DNA of 64,000 bases from CAYZTY01 sp964444665. Its GTDB lineage: Bacteria; Planctomycetota; Phycisphaerae; Sedimentisphaerales; CAYZTY01. How positions within the stretch are numbered: the first letter of the stretch is position 1; each line of letters starts with the position of its first letter. Positions 9,232 through 18,720 of this stretch are shown here, one piece after another. Position numbers and translations under genes: made by a program. The stretch lies in assembly GCA_964444665.1 (NCBI GenBank), contig CAYUIE010000001.1, positions 124,001-188,000 on the forward strand, given 5' to 3'. Under the pieces are notes generated by a model. That model worked only from the letters and a program-made list of their open reading frames with translations, did not search any database and had not been told where the DNA came from.

Positions 9232-10431
9232 GTGGCCGTTCCAGTTTGGATTTGGATTGTATTTATTTTTGCCGTCGGCTGCTGTGTGGGCAGTTTTCTG
9301 AACGTGGTGATTTACCGGATGCCGCGTGACTTGTCGCTCGTAAAACCCGGCTCGGCCTGTCCAGCCTGTCATAAGCCTATTCGTTTTTATGATAATATAC
9401 CACTGGTCTCCTGGTTGGTTCTGCATGGTAAATGCAGGTATTGCAAATCGCCGATTTCCCCGAGATATTTCGTTATTGAGTTATTTGCCGGCCTGCTTTT
9501 TATTGGTGTTTTTGTGTTTTATTTTGTGGTTGGGCTGCGCCATTTCGAGATTGACTCCCAGACTGGTATGGATTTATTCTTTAAAGGAGGCTGGCTTGTT
9601 TACCTCGTGCACATTATTCTTCTTGCTGCGTTTCTGGCAGCTTCAGCCATTGACCTGGAGTTATGGATAATTCCTCTTGCGATTTGCTGGTTCGTCACGG
9701 GGGTAGGCCTTGTATCTTCGACAATCGCCGTGTACATAATTGACCCAAGAGTTATTAAGCACTATGACCTGTTCCCTGTTGCTTCTGCCGGCAGCGCGGC
9801 CCTTGCGGCGGGGGCGGGCCTTGGTCTTGTTTTATCTCTTTTGCTTTTACATACGGGCCTGATAAAGCGAAGCTATTTGTCGGACGAGACACAGGAGCCG
9901 GGGCTCGATTCTAAGGATTCCTCCGACAGGGAAGAAAGCGGTGTCGGTGAGCCGGACTTTAACCACCGTATTGAAATGCTCAAAGAGCTTGTTTTTCTCC
10001 TGCCGGTGATAATCTGCTCGGTGGCTGCGTGGTATATACTCAGGAAAAACGTTTTTGTAATGGATTGGTGGCTTGGTTTTTCGCAAATCCCTGCCGTCAG
10101 GGGATTTCTGGGCAGTTTATGGGGCTTTTTTATAGGCGGGGCAGTGGTCTGGGCGGCCCGCATTTTTGGAACTTTTGCTTTTGCAAAAGAGGCAATGGGC
10201 CTTGGTGATGTGTATATGATGGCGGCTGCAGGGACCGTAATCGGACCGATTTTTGTCCTTATCGCATTTTTTATCGCACCTTTCTTCGGCCTGGCCTGGG
10301 CCGCTTACCAGATGCTTTCGAAAAAAACCAGACAAATTCCTTACGGTCCGTTCTTGTCTTTGGCCATCCTTGTGGTTATGATTAGTCATGACCAGGTGCT
10401 GAACTATCTGCAGTTTATTTTGTTTCGATAG
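9232..10431 (+). CDS. Prepilin peptidase (type IV leader peptidase, A24 family)
   Basis: About 399 aa. GTG 9232 is chosen because GGAG at 9223-9226 overlaps the alternative GTG at 9226. The N-terminal domain has 'GSFLNVVIYRMPR' and two CXXC pairs (CPAC and CRYC), then membrane helices. The aspartyl protease residues are in AIDLELWIIP and the GLGD motif. It would cleave class III (type IV pilin-like or pseudopilin) leader peptides at the inner membrane. It is longer than the usual 250-290 aa because of a ~100-residue insert that includes a charged loop (EPGLDSKDSSDREESG). No pilin genes are in the window. Confidence 0.9.
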   Translation: MAVPVWIWIVFIFAVGCCVGSFLNVVIYRMPRDLSLVKPGSACPACHKPIRFYDNIPLVSWLVLHGKCRYCKSPISPRYFVIELFAGLLFIGVFVFYFVVGLRHFEIDSQTGMDLFFKGGWLVYLVHIILLAAFLAASAIDLELWIIPLAICWFVTGVGLVSSTIAVYIIDPRVIKHYDLFPVASAGSAALAAGAGLGLVLSLLLLHTGLIKRSYLSDETQEPGLDSKDSSDREESGVGEPDFNHRIEMLKELVFLLPVIICSVAAWYILRKNVFVMDWWLGFSQIPAVRGFLGSLWGFFIGGAVVWAARIFGTFAFAKEAMGLGDVYMMAAAGTVIGPIFVLIAFFIAPFFGLAWAAYQMLSKKTRQIPYGPFLSLAILVVMISHDQVLNYLQFILFR

Positions 10432-10470
10432 ATATGGTAGTCGTTAATTTTCTCAATAAGGAGGTAACAA

Positions 10471-11151
10471 ATGCACGCGAACAGGGAAAGGATAATCCTG
10501 ATACTTCTGGCATCAGCAGGATTTCTGGTTTTACCCGGTTGCATTAATTGGCATAAAAGATATAAGGCCTTGAATGTCGAACACCAGAACCTCAACGGTT
10601 TGTATGAAAATTGCCGTTCAATGCTGGAAATGTCCGCATCCGAGAAAGCCGAGCTGGCAGATCAGGTCTCAAAGGGACGACAAACAATCGAAGAGCTGCA
10701 AAATAGGATTACGCAGTATGGTATGTCGCCGGGTGAGGCTACCGGTTTTGGCAAAAAATACCAGGTCGACGTTGATGCCGCTGCGGGTACTGTTACCGTG
10801 ACACTACCTAATACGATACTTTTTGCTTCCGGCAAGGCGGATTTGAAGAAACAGGCCGGCAGTGAGCTAAATAATATCGTCTCGGTGTTGAAGGCGCGAT
10901 ACGAGGGCAACGGCATAGATGTAGTAGGACATACCGATACCGACCCTATAAAAAAATCCAAGTGGAAGGATAACTGGGAGCTGTCGGCCCAGCGTGCGCT
11001 TGCGGTTGTTAGATACCTTGAGTCTCAGGGGATACCGGGACAGAGACTGCAGGCCGTTGGCTGTGGCGAAAAAAGGCCCGTAGCCTCTAACGCGAACAGG
11101 AGTGGAAAGGCAAAGAACCGAAGGGTCGAGATTGTTGTACATATGAGGTGA
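10471..11151 (+). CDS. OmpA-family peptidoglycan-binding lipoprotein
   Basis: 226 aa, preceded by AAGGAGG 5-6 nt before the ATG. The signal peptide ends in a lipobox (LPGC, Cys ~24). Residues ~30-85 look coiled-coil (KAELADQVSKGRQTIEELQN). The C-terminal ~115 residues are an OmpA/MotB domain with 'DVVGHTDTDPIKKS', 'WELSAQRALAVVRYLESQG' and NRRVEIVV. This fits a Pal-like or MotB-like protein anchored in the outer or cytoplasmic membrane that binds peptidoglycan. It converges with comEC, whose stop is 11 bp away, leaving little room for a terminator. Confidence 0.9.
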   Translation: MHANRERIILILLASAGFLVLPGCINWHKRYKALNVEHQNLNGLYENCRSMLEMSASEKAELADQVSKGRQTIEELQNRITQYGMSPGEATGFGKKYQVDVDAAAGTVTVTLPNTILFASGKADLKKQAGSELNNIVSVLKARYEGNGIDVVGHTDTDPIKKSKWKDNWELSAQRALAVVRYLESQGIPGQRLQAVGCGEKRPVASNANRSGKAKNRRVEIVVHMR

Positions 11152-11162
11152 TAGAAGGCGGA

Positions 11163-13718
11163 TTACATATCCTGGATTAAATATGTTATGCCGTCTTTGG
11201 TAGTGCAGATAGTCAGAGCACCATCTTTGGCTGTGTAGAACGCATTTCGATATTTGTTATTCTTTTGTTGTCTTTCATAGTTTTTTCGGCCGCAACTACA
11301 TATAAAAATCTCCGCGTTAAGACTTTCGAGAAAACCATCCTCCAATGTTTTGGCTGAGCCGTGATGAGGAATAACAACAATTTCGGCTTTGAGATTGGGG
11401 TAGAGCTGCAGAATTTCTTTTTGTGCGAAATTCTGAATGTCGGAGCATAAAAGTATCTTTCTGCCGGCAAATTCAATAAGGCTAACCGCTGATTTGTCAT
11501 TATCACCTAACTCTTCATTCTCGCATATCTGCTTGCTCGGCCAGAGTATTTTAATAATAACGCTGCTACTTACATTTATATTTTTCTGTAATAGCTTTAT
11601 TTTAAGTCCGTTTTCATTTAGTTGGTCATTTAGGAATCCTGCTGTGCCACATGGGTCGGTTTTTACATCTATAAGGAAAGCGTCATTAGCGTAAACGCCG
11701 CCGACTTTGCAGTATTCGGCAATCTCAGGTATTCCGTTGATGTGGTCTATATCATTATGGCTTATGATAATTGCATTGATTGTGTTGATACCGCTGTAAT
11801 CCAGAAAGGGCACGACAATTCTTCTGCCGATGTCGTTTTTGTGCAATGAGCCTGCATCAAAGAGGATATTGGTCTTGCCAGGTAACCGGGCTAATATCGC
11901 CTGGCCATGGCTGACATCGAGAGTGGTAAGGACCAGGTTGTTCCGGTGTGTCCTTTGCCATTTTACGGCACCAAGAAAAATAATTATTGCTAACACTATC
12001 GCCGTACAAATCACTTTTTTAATTAAGGGATTCCTAAAATAAATAAAGAATACGAAAAGAATAAAACAGTAGTATAAAATTATCGGTGTAATCGAGACGT
12101 GCCCTATAAGTATTTGCGAAAAATGCAGATGTGCGAAAAGCTTCACAATCCATATCAACAAAAGGGATAGACTGTTTACTATCAGACCCAGTGCCGCCGC
12201 TGCGCTCGGCAATAAAAAAGAAAGTATTATTTTCGAAAATCCGATAGTCAAAATCCCGGCAATCAGTGGAAAAGCAATCGCCGTCCAGATACTTGTAAGG
12301 GGGTTAATTGTGTAAAAGTGATAAAGCAGGATTCCTGCTCCGCTTAGCCAGGCGGTAATGCCTGTGGAAAATAACCGTAATAAATACGGTCCCGGCCTGG
12401 AAATTATGCGGGAAAACGGTTTTGTTTTTGGAGCTTTTTTGAACCAGGGAATACCCGTTATTTTTTCATATAGAAAGAAGTGGACTCGCCTGCAAAAGAG
12501 TAAAAGACCAAACACCGACGCAAACGATAGCTGCCAGCCGGCCTCGAACAGGTTTGTCGGCCTTATGAGCAACAAGATTATTGCTGACAAAGATAGAGTA
12601 TTAATGGGATTGGATTTTCGGCGAAAGAAAAATGATATGCAGAATACCCCGCATATAATGGCTGCACGTACTGTCGGTGCCCTTGGCGGGACAATCAGCA
12701 AAAAGACTGCTATCGCGAATATACAAATAAAGGCCCGAGCACGTTTCATTAATCCTGCAATTTTACATAGCCACCAGATAGTCCCCACTAAAATACCGAG
12801 GTGCATCCCTGAAAGGCTGATAAAATGTAAAAGGCCCGTTTTATTAAATGCCCTGTAAGTCTCGCTGTCGATGTTACCTCTATAGCCCAGGAGCAACGCT
12901 TCGAGCAGACCCCGACTCGGATCATCCGATGTTGAGTCATCAAGCAAAGCCTGTGCGGCTTTTTCCCGCATTTTGCCCTTTATTTTTGTAAAGATTCCTT
13001 TGCCGCCGCTTTCAAGTAATTCAATGCCGGCTCGTGATTGCACGGAAGCTGCAACGAAAACATTTTTTCTCGCCATGTATTTTCTTACATCAAATTGGCC
13101 CGGATTTGTCGCGGGTTTGAATCTGTCCAGCCAACAATATGCCTGGATATAGTCACCAGCCTTCAAGTCCAGTATGGGTTCTGAAACCTGCACTCTTATC
13201 GTGCCGGTCGCCTCCATCCAGTCGGTGGTGGTTTCGACTTCTTTAACTTTAAGGTAAAAACTGCTGGCAGGGTCGGTGAAAGTAAATTTTACAAATTCCC
13301 AGCCCCGGTTTTTATTGATATATGGCTTAGTAATAATCAGGCTGCGAATTGTTGCTAATTGCCGCTCGGCATTTACAAGATTGCGAATGTCATTCGGTTT
13401 GGCTTGGTGAAAAGTTATCAGCCGAACGGCGCCAAGACATATAAAGCAAGCGAGTGCTAAGTGAGCTGTAGCGTACTGGTAATTGATAGTATATTGTTGG
13501 ATGATAAATAAGAAAACCGCTGTTGCTGTGAGCAAGATAAGAAGTATTAACCAGATGAAGACTGATAAGCCGAGCGTGTTTTGGAGCATGATCCCCGCGA
13601 TAAGGCCGATAGCGACAAAAAGCAGCGGGCTGGTGCTTATGACTCGCCGATAGGAATTAATGAACCCCCCGGAGAGCTGCTTGTCAATCAGCTCTAACTT
13701 CCGCTGGATTTCGTCCAT
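11163..13718 (-). CDS. comEC: ComEC/Rec2-family DNA uptake channel protein
   Basis: 851 aa. The N-terminus has membrane helices and a DUF4131/OB-fold-like region. It is followed by the Competence domain with FISLSGMHLGIL and about eight further helices, and then a C-terminal metallo-beta-lactamase-like domain with SHNDIDHINGIPEI and IPHHGSAKT. Family members move single-stranded DNA across the inner membrane in natural transformation. All three domains are intact. With the prepilin peptidase upstream this suggests possible competence, but no other com or pil genes are present to confirm it. Confidence 0.93.
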   Translation of the reverse strand: MDEIQRKLELIDKQLSGGFINSYRRVISTSPLLFVAIGLIAGIMLQNTLGLSVFIWLILLILLTATAVFLFIIQQYTINYQYATAHLALACFICLGAVRLITFHQAKPNDIRNLVNAERQLATIRSLIITKPYINKNRGWEFVKFTFTDPASSFYLKVKEVETTTDWMEATGTIRVQVSEPILDLKAGDYIQAYCWLDRFKPATNPGQFDVRKYMARKNVFVAASVQSRAGIELLESGGKGIFTKIKGKMREKAAQALLDDSTSDDPSRGLLEALLLGYRGNIDSETYRAFNKTGLLHFISLSGMHLGILVGTIWWLCKIAGLMKRARAFICIFAIAVFLLIVPPRAPTVRAAIICGVFCISFFFRRKSNPINTLSLSAIILLLIRPTNLFEAGWQLSFASVFGLLLFCRRVHFFLYEKITGIPWFKKAPKTKPFSRIISRPGPYLLRLFSTGITAWLSGAGILLYHFYTINPLTSIWTAIAFPLIAGILTIGFSKIILSFLLPSAAAALGLIVNSLSLLLIWIVKLFAHLHFSQILIGHVSITPIILYYCFILFVFFIYFRNPLIKKVICTAIVLAIIIFLGAVKWQRTHRNNLVLTTLDVSHGQAILARLPGKTNILFDAGSLHKNDIGRRIVVPFLDYSGINTINAIIISHNDIDHINGIPEIAEYCKVGGVYANDAFLIDVKTDPCGTAGFLNDQLNENGLKIKLLQKNINVSSSVIIKILWPSKQICENEELGDNDKSAVSLIEFAGRKILLCSDIQNFAQKEILQLYPNLKAEIVVIPHHGSAKTLEDGFLESLNAEIFICSCGRKNYERQQKNNKYRNAFYTAKDGALTICTTKDGITYLIQDM

Positions 13719-13783
13719 AGCCGAACAGACTACAGACCCAGGACTCCGGATTCAAGTTATTAATCTACTGTCGATGTTTTTGT

Positions 13784-14200
13784 TTAAAGTTGTATGTATT
13801 CTTTTGGCTTGAAGTTGGTTTCCATCGTCCAGTGAGTGGCCCGGCCGGACTTTAAACAGTACACAATCAAAACATCATAACCTTCCCTGTCCACCCACTC
13901 CTTCAGAAATGGGCGGTCTTTTACAATTCGTTTTTTCAGCTCTAAATCTTCGAGCACCTCGACATTGCCCTCAATCCTGATTTGAAGATTTTCCCGGGGG
14001 CTGTAAAAACACATCTCTACTTGGGGATTGGCTGAAAGCTGTCTGTACAGGTCCTTATTTTCGCCGGTGTTAAAGATAATGCCGTTGTCATCGGCCTTGT
14101 ATAACATCATCTGGCGGACGTGCGGTTTGTTATCCTCAGCCGTCGCAAGGCTGAATACAGGATTTTTTCTGATAAATTCGAAAACTTCTTCTTTAGTCAT
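13784..14200 (-). CDS. Pyridoxamine 5'-phosphate oxidase-like flavin-binding protein
   Basis: 138 aa, a compact split-barrel protein. 'FEFIRKNPVFSLATAEDNKP' and 'GIIFNTGENKDLYRQL' match the PNPOx-like/NimA-related family that binds FMN or F420. The substrate cannot be told from sequence. It starts 15 bp after serS in the same direction and is probably cotranscribed. AGGGAT precedes the ATG. Confidence 0.85.
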   Translation of the reverse strand: MTKEEVFEFIRKNPVFSLATAEDNKPHVRQMMLYKADDNGIIFNTGENKDLYRQLSANPQVEMCFYSPRENLQIRIEGNVEVLEDLELKKRIVKDRPFLKEWVDREGYDVLIVYCLKSGRATHWTMETNFKPKEYIQL

Positions 14201-14215
14201 AGATTTATCCCTTAG

Positions 14216-15493
14216 CTATGACTGTTTGACAATCCTGTCTTTTCCGCCCATATATGGCCTAAGGACTTTCGGCATTGTTATCGAGCCGTCAGGGTTCTGG
14301 TAAAGCTCCAGAAGGGGTATCAGGATTCGCGGGCTTGCGATTACGGTATTATTCAACGTGTGACAAAAGAGATTTTTCTTTGTGGCTGAGTCTTTATAGC
14401 GCAAGTTTAGACGTCTTGCCTGGAATTCGTAAAATTTGCTTGCGCTGTGAGTCTCGCAATAGTTTCCTCGTGATGGCATCCAGGTCTCTATGTCATATTT
14501 TTTTGCCTGGCCTCGGCCCAGGTCACCAGTACAAACGTTAGCAACCCGGTAGGGCAGCTCCAGAGCCTGCATTACCGCCTCAGCATTTCCCAAAATCTCT
14601 TCATGGAATTTATTGCTTTCTTCTACACTGTTTTTACAGATGACTACCTGTTCGATTTTGTCAAACTGATGGATTCTGTAAAGCCCGTATGTGTCTTTAC
14701 CTGCCGCTCCCGCCTCGCGTCGAAAGCAGCTTGACAGGGCCACATATTTTAACGGCAGCTCTTCGCCGTTTAATATTTCACCCATGTGATATGCCGTCAG
14801 CGGCACCTCGGCCGTCCCTGCAAGGTTGAGCTGGTCTTTTTCCATTTGGTATGTCTGGTCTTCGGAGCCGGGGAAAAAGCCGGTCCCTGTCATTGCCTCA
14901 TCTTTTATAAGAACCGGCACCGACATCGGCACGTATCCCTTGCCGACCATCTGGTCCATCGCAAATCTAAGGACCGCCCAGTGCAGCAGCGCCCCATCGC
15001 CTTTTAAGATGTAATTTCTCGTACCTGCTAATTTCACACCGCGTTCGATGTCTATAATCCCAAGGGCCAGACCTAACTGTACGTGGTCTTTCGGCTCGAA
15101 ATCGAACCAGGGGATTGGCCCTTCTGTTCTTATCTCAACATTTTCCGTATCGTCTTTACCAATTGGCACACCGTCATCGGTCGGCTGCGCCACCTGCAGC
15201 ATAAGTTTGTCAAACTCCGGCTGTAATTCTTTAATTCGTTCCTGAAATTCAGACTCATCTTTTTTAAGGTCTGAAAGTTTGGAAAGTGCAGCCTCTTTTT
15301 CTGCTCCTGAGAGCTTTGGAATGGATTTACCGATTTTATTTTTGTCTGTTGAGATGTCCTGTAATGATTGTTTACGTTGACGAAGCTCAGATTCGATGTC
15401 TAACAATCTATCAATGTCGACATCAAATTTTTTGTCTTCACACGCTTTTTTAAACTTTTCCGGATTTTCGCGAATTAGTTTTATATCTATCAT
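14216..15493 (-). CDS. serS: Seryl-tRNA synthetase
   Basis: 425 aa, typical length. The N-terminal arm (about 1-105) is a long antiparallel coiled coil (ELRQRKQSLQDISTDKNKIG) that contacts the tRNA long arm. The class II core has motif 2 (SSCFRREAGAAGKDTYGLYR) and a motif 3 region ending in 'LRPYMGGKDRI'. Motif 3 reads NNTVIASPRIL where many bacteria have a G-S-G-L-A-V-G-R pattern; the essential Arg is kept. It starts 3 bp after the ketosynthase stop, so it is probably translated from the same mRNA. Confidence 0.96.
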   Translation of the reverse strand: MIDIKLIRENPEKFKKACEDKKFDVDIDRLLDIESELRQRKQSLQDISTDKNKIGKSIPKLSGAEKEAALSKLSDLKKDESEFQERIKELQPEFDKLMLQVAQPTDDGVPIGKDDTENVEIRTEGPIPWFDFEPKDHVQLGLALGIIDIERGVKLAGTRNYILKGDGALLHWAVLRFAMDQMVGKGYVPMSVPVLIKDEAMTGTGFFPGSEDQTYQMEKDQLNLAGTAEVPLTAYHMGEILNGEELPLKYVALSSCFRREAGAAGKDTYGLYRIHQFDKIEQVVICKNSVEESNKFHEEILGNAEAVMQALELPYRVANVCTGDLGRGQAKKYDIETWMPSRGNYCETHSASKFYEFQARRLNLRYKDSATKKNLFCHTLNNTVIASPRILIPLLELYQNPDGSITMPKVLRPYMGGKDRIVKQS

Positions 15494-15496
15494 AGC

Positions 15497-16807
15497 TTAA
15501 TTTTCTTCAAAACGTTTGATAATTACAACATTATTCTGTCCGCCGAAGCCAAACGATTCACTCAACGCGATATTCACCTGGGCTTTTCTGGCTTCGTTGG
15601 GCACATAGTCCAGATCGAGCTGTGGGTCGGGCTCGTGAAGGTTAATTGTCGGCGGGATGATGCCGTCGCTTATCGCCAGGACGCAGCTAATCAGCTCTGC
15701 CGCACCTGCCGCACCGATGAGGTGGCCGAGCATACTCTTTACACTGCTTGCCGGTATCTTTTTTGCCATCTCTTTGAAGACCGCCTTGATGGCCTTAGTT
15801 TCTATTGAATCATTTTCCGTCGTACTTGTGCCGTGTGTGTTTATATAGTCGACGTCTTTGTAGCTAATTTTTGCGTCGGTCAGTGCGGCCTGAATTGCCT
15901 GGATAGCGCCTCTGGCTTCTTCGTGCATATCCGTAACTCTAAAGGCGTCTGAGCTGCTGCCGTAGCCGATGACCTCTGCGAGTATTTTAACACCTCGTTT
16001 TTTGGCAGAGCTTAGCGATTCCAGGATAAGTATCGCTGCTCCTTCGCCGAGTACGAAACCGTCTCTACTTATTGAGAACGGCCTTGATGCGGTCTGCGGG
16101 CTATCGTTCCTTGTCGAAAGAGCGGTCAGGCGAATAAATCCCGTCATGCCCAGCGGATGTATCATTGAATGTGCCCCCCCGGAAATCATCACGTCTGCGT
16201 CACCTCGGCGAATTATCATTGTCGCTTCGCCGATGGCTTGTGTGCTGGCCGCACAGGCGGTAAGGCAGCTTCTCGTTGGGCCGCGGGCGCCGGTCAGCAA
16301 CGCAATATGAGTAACAGGCATATTTGACTCCTGCTCGAGTTCGTGCATCGGCTTCATTGTTGCAAGGGCTTCCTCACTCCATTTGCCCCAGTTCATTTCT
16401 CCGGTCTGGTCATTCCACGCATTTACTATTGTACCGAAAAATACTTCGTTATCAGCCGAGCCTTCACCGGCCCCTAAGTAAATACCGAGTCTGTCCCGTG
16501 CTATGCCATCCGAAGGTTTTTCTGTCTCGATATCGATACCAGCCTGTCTGCACGCCTGGGCTGCTGCGCCGAGGGCGAATTGGCTGCCGCGGTTACCGTG
16601 TTTGTGATGCTCCGGATTTTTTAAATACTTTGTAAAGTCGTAATTCTTTACTTCGGCACTGAAGTTAGCAGGAAATGTTGAAGCGTCGAAAATGGTCGTT
16701 TTTGCGATTCCGCTTTCGCCTGCCTTCATCTTGCCCCAGACGCTATCTATTGTCTCGCCCAGCGGGCAAACGATTCCCATTCCGGTTATAACAATTCGCT
16801 CAGTCAT
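15497..16807 (-). CDS. Beta-ketoacyl-ACP synthase, active-site complete (FabF-like / KS-alpha)
   Basis: 436 aa from ATG 16807, which overlaps the end of the upstream ketosynthase by 8 nt and starts MTERIVITGMG. The thiolase-fold residues are complete: Cys in CLTACAAST, first His in NTHGTSTTEND, and Lys/second His in KSMLGHLIGAAG. It should condense an acyl thioester with malonyl-ACP. The tight overlap with a Cys-less paralogue resembles KS-alpha/chain-length-factor pairs of type II polyketide and aryl polyene systems. A dedicated ACP and two dehydratases lie upstream in the same operon. The product is unknown; an ordinary FabF role is the conservative alternative. Confidence 0.9.
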   Translation of the reverse strand: MTERIVITGMGIVCPLGETIDSVWGKMKAGESGIAKTTIFDASTFPANFSAEVKNYDFTKYLKNPEHHKHGNRGSQFALGAAAQACRQAGIDIETEKPSDGIARDRLGIYLGAGEGSADNEVFFGTIVNAWNDQTGEMNWGKWSEEALATMKPMHELEQESNMPVTHIALLTGARGPTRSCLTACAASTQAIGEATMIIRRGDADVMISGGAHSMIHPLGMTGFIRLTALSTRNDSPQTASRPFSISRDGFVLGEGAAILILESLSSAKKRGVKILAEVIGYGSSSDAFRVTDMHEEARGAIQAIQAALTDAKISYKDVDYINTHGTSTTENDSIETKAIKAVFKEMAKKIPASSVKSMLGHLIGAAGAAELISCVLAISDGIIPPTINLHEPDPQLDLDYVPNEARKAQVNIALSESFGFGGQNNVVIIKRFEEN

Positions 16808-18128
16808 TTGTCTTGCCGTCAAATTTTTTCAAAACGAGTGCCGCGGTTTGACTGCCGTACGTATAGCTGCAACACAGTACATAACGGATATCTTTTTGCT
16901 GTGGCTCGCCGGTGATGTTTAGTTCGCAGCCGGCAGCTTTTTTTTCGCAGTTTCTTGCGGCTGGTATTTTGCCCTCCGTCATTGCACAGACGGCCGCGAT
17001 AACATCCAGCGCCCCGCCGGCGGCGCCCGTAGCGCTGAGCATACTCTTGGTCGGCCAGGTGGGAATCTTTACTGCGGTCTGGCCAAGCGCATTTTGTATT
17101 GCTCTTACCTCGGCTAAATCATCGGCCGGTATTCCAAGGCCGTGCGGAATAATCAAATCCAAATCCTCGGGTGTAATCTGTGCTTCGGCCAGGGCTTTCT
17201 TAATCGCGATTTGAAGACCTTTTGCGTCCGGCTCGAGTTGTTCGTAAACAGGATTAATATTGTTGCTCTCGCCGGCCCCCGCGAGCTCCGCGTAGATTTT
17301 AGCGCCACGTTTTTTAGCATGTTCGAGCTCTTCCAACACAATTACACCGGCGCCTTCGCCAAAAACCGACCCTTTTGCATCGGCATCAAAGGGCCTGCAG
17401 GCTGATTCGGGTGGAGTATCGTTTTCAGTTCTTGCTCTTTTAAGAAGGCACTGCCGAATCATAACAATGGGATTTACTTTTGCTTCTGCGCCGCCGGTCA
17501 GGGCAACATCGGCCCATCGGCGTTGAATTACCTTTCCTGCCTCGCCAATTGCTAAGTGAGCGGCCGCTTCGGCGCAGGTAATAGTATTGCTCGGTCCCTG
17601 TATGTCGTGAATAATACCGATGTGACAGGCCAGCATATTCGGCAGGAATTTCAGAAGCCAAAGGGGCGTAACCGCTTCAAGGCCTTCTTTGCCCCATTTA
17701 CGCATATCGAATTTGCCGTCGGTAACACTCTTTGCTATCGCCGGCCCGAGCTCGGGAAGCTCGCAACTTATAATTCCCGCACCAAGGTTGATGGCCATGC
17801 GAGTCGGGTCTATATTGATGTTATTCTCGTCGATGCCTTTTGTGATAAGACCGCTGCTTTGCACCGCCTCTTTCGCTGCGCCGACTGCGAGCTGAATATC
17901 TCTGCACATCAGTTTAACGGCTTTGCGATGGCTTTTGGGAACGTATTGCTGCGGCTTAAATTCCGGCACCTGGCCGGCATATTGGCAGGGAAAATTTGTG
18001 GTCTCGAACGCTTTTATGCTCGTTATGCCACACTTGCCCGAAGCCAGGCCATCCCACATTTCCTTTGCAGTTAGGCCCAGCGGACTTAACGCCCCGAGAC
18101 CTGTTATCGCCACACGAGGCATACTCAT
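16800..18128 (-). CDS. Ketosynthase homologue lacking the catalytic Cys (chain-length-factor-like)
   Basis: 442 aa, same fold and length as its downstream partner. The nucleophile region reads GPSNTITCAEAAAHLAIGEA. Aligned without gaps to the partner's GPTRSCLTACAASTQAIGEA, Glu takes the place of the active Cys, and the only nearby Cys is two residues early. The first His is kept (PHGLGIPADD) but the second His region is shortened to KSMLSATGAAG. Loss of Cys and one His makes condensation unlikely and suggests a chain-length-factor-type subunit of a heterodimer with the next gene. The start overlaps the preceding dehydratase stop (ATGA); ATG 18122 has better spacing from GGAAGG and is the alternative start. 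Confidence 0.85.
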   Translation of the reverse strand: MSMPRVAITGLGALSPLGLTAKEMWDGLASGKCGITSIKAFETTNFPCQYAGQVPEFKPQQYVPKSHRKAVKLMCRDIQLAVGAAKEAVQSSGLITKGIDENNINIDPTRMAINLGAGIISCELPELGPAIAKSVTDGKFDMRKWGKEGLEAVTPLWLLKFLPNMLACHIGIIHDIQGPSNTITCAEAAAHLAIGEAGKVIQRRWADVALTGGAEAKVNPIVMIRQCLLKRARTENDTPPESACRPFDADAKGSVFGEGAGVIVLEELEHAKKRGAKIYAELAGAGESNNINPVYEQLEPDAKGLQIAIKKALAEAQITPEDLDLIIPHGLGIPADDLAEVRAIQNALGQTAVKIPTWPTKSMLSATGAAGGALDVIAAVCAMTEGKIPAARNCEKKAAGCELNITGEPQQKDIRYVLCCSYTYGSQTAALVLKKFDGKTND

Positions 18129-18616
18129 ACCTTCCGCTCCGTGACTGCCTCGCTGCCCAGATAGCCTCGCAAGAGAGACATAAATGTCTCGGTGAAGACG
18201 AAATTTTCCTCGGGAAACTGCTTGCCGGCAAGATTCCGGTCTATATGGCTGAACATTAAGTCAATTTCGGCAATAAGCTTCTCGCCGCAGGTAATTCGGC
18301 CGGTAGTTCCCGCAGCTTCGGGGGCAATTGACTCTATTTTAGCGTGTATTTTTATGGTATCGCCGGGCTGGACATAGTCGAAAAAGACTGCCTTCTTGAT
18401 TTTTGCCAGGATGACCTTCTCTTCGAAATTTTTTGCTTCGCCGACAAGTATCCCTGCCGTCTGCGCCATTGCCTCAATCATCAAAACCTCCGGCATAACC
18501 GGAAAGCCCGGAAAATGGTCATGCAGATGCTCCTCGGCCAGTGTTACGTTCTTGACCGCCACAGCACTCTGGCCCCGAACAAAAGATTCAAATTTATCTA
18601 TCCAGATCCAACGCAT
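18125..18616 (-). CDS. FabZ-like 3-hydroxyacyl-ACP dehydratase
   Basis: 163 aa from ATG 18616 (MRWIWIDKFE), behind a G-rich box (GGTGGGG). An upstream in-frame start would add 19 hydrophobic residues and is less likely. It has a single hot-dog domain with 'HDHFPGFPVMPEVLMIEAMAQ', carrying the catalytic His and Glu of FabZ. It would dehydrate 3-hydroxyacyl-ACP to the 2-enoyl form. The ~30-residue C-terminal tail (FPEENFVFTETFMSLLRGYL) is not typical of housekeeping FabZ. It is translationally coupled to the ketosynthase-like gene by an ATGA overlap. Confidence 0.88.
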   Translation of the reverse strand: MRWIWIDKFESFVRGQSAVAVKNVTLAEEHLHDHFPGFPVMPEVLMIEAMAQTAGILVGEAKNFEEKVILAKIKKAVFFDYVQPGDTIKIHAKIESIAPEAAGTTGRITCGEKLIAEIDLMFSHIDRNLAGKQFPEENFVFTETFMSLLRGYLGSEAVTERKV

Positions 18617-18720
18617 ATTTGCATCCCCACCAAAGGTAATCAGCGCTGCGATGACCGCTAAATGGCCCTGCAAGACCAGGTTATCTGTAAGTTACAATTA
18701 ATTGCTGCTGGCTTTACTGC

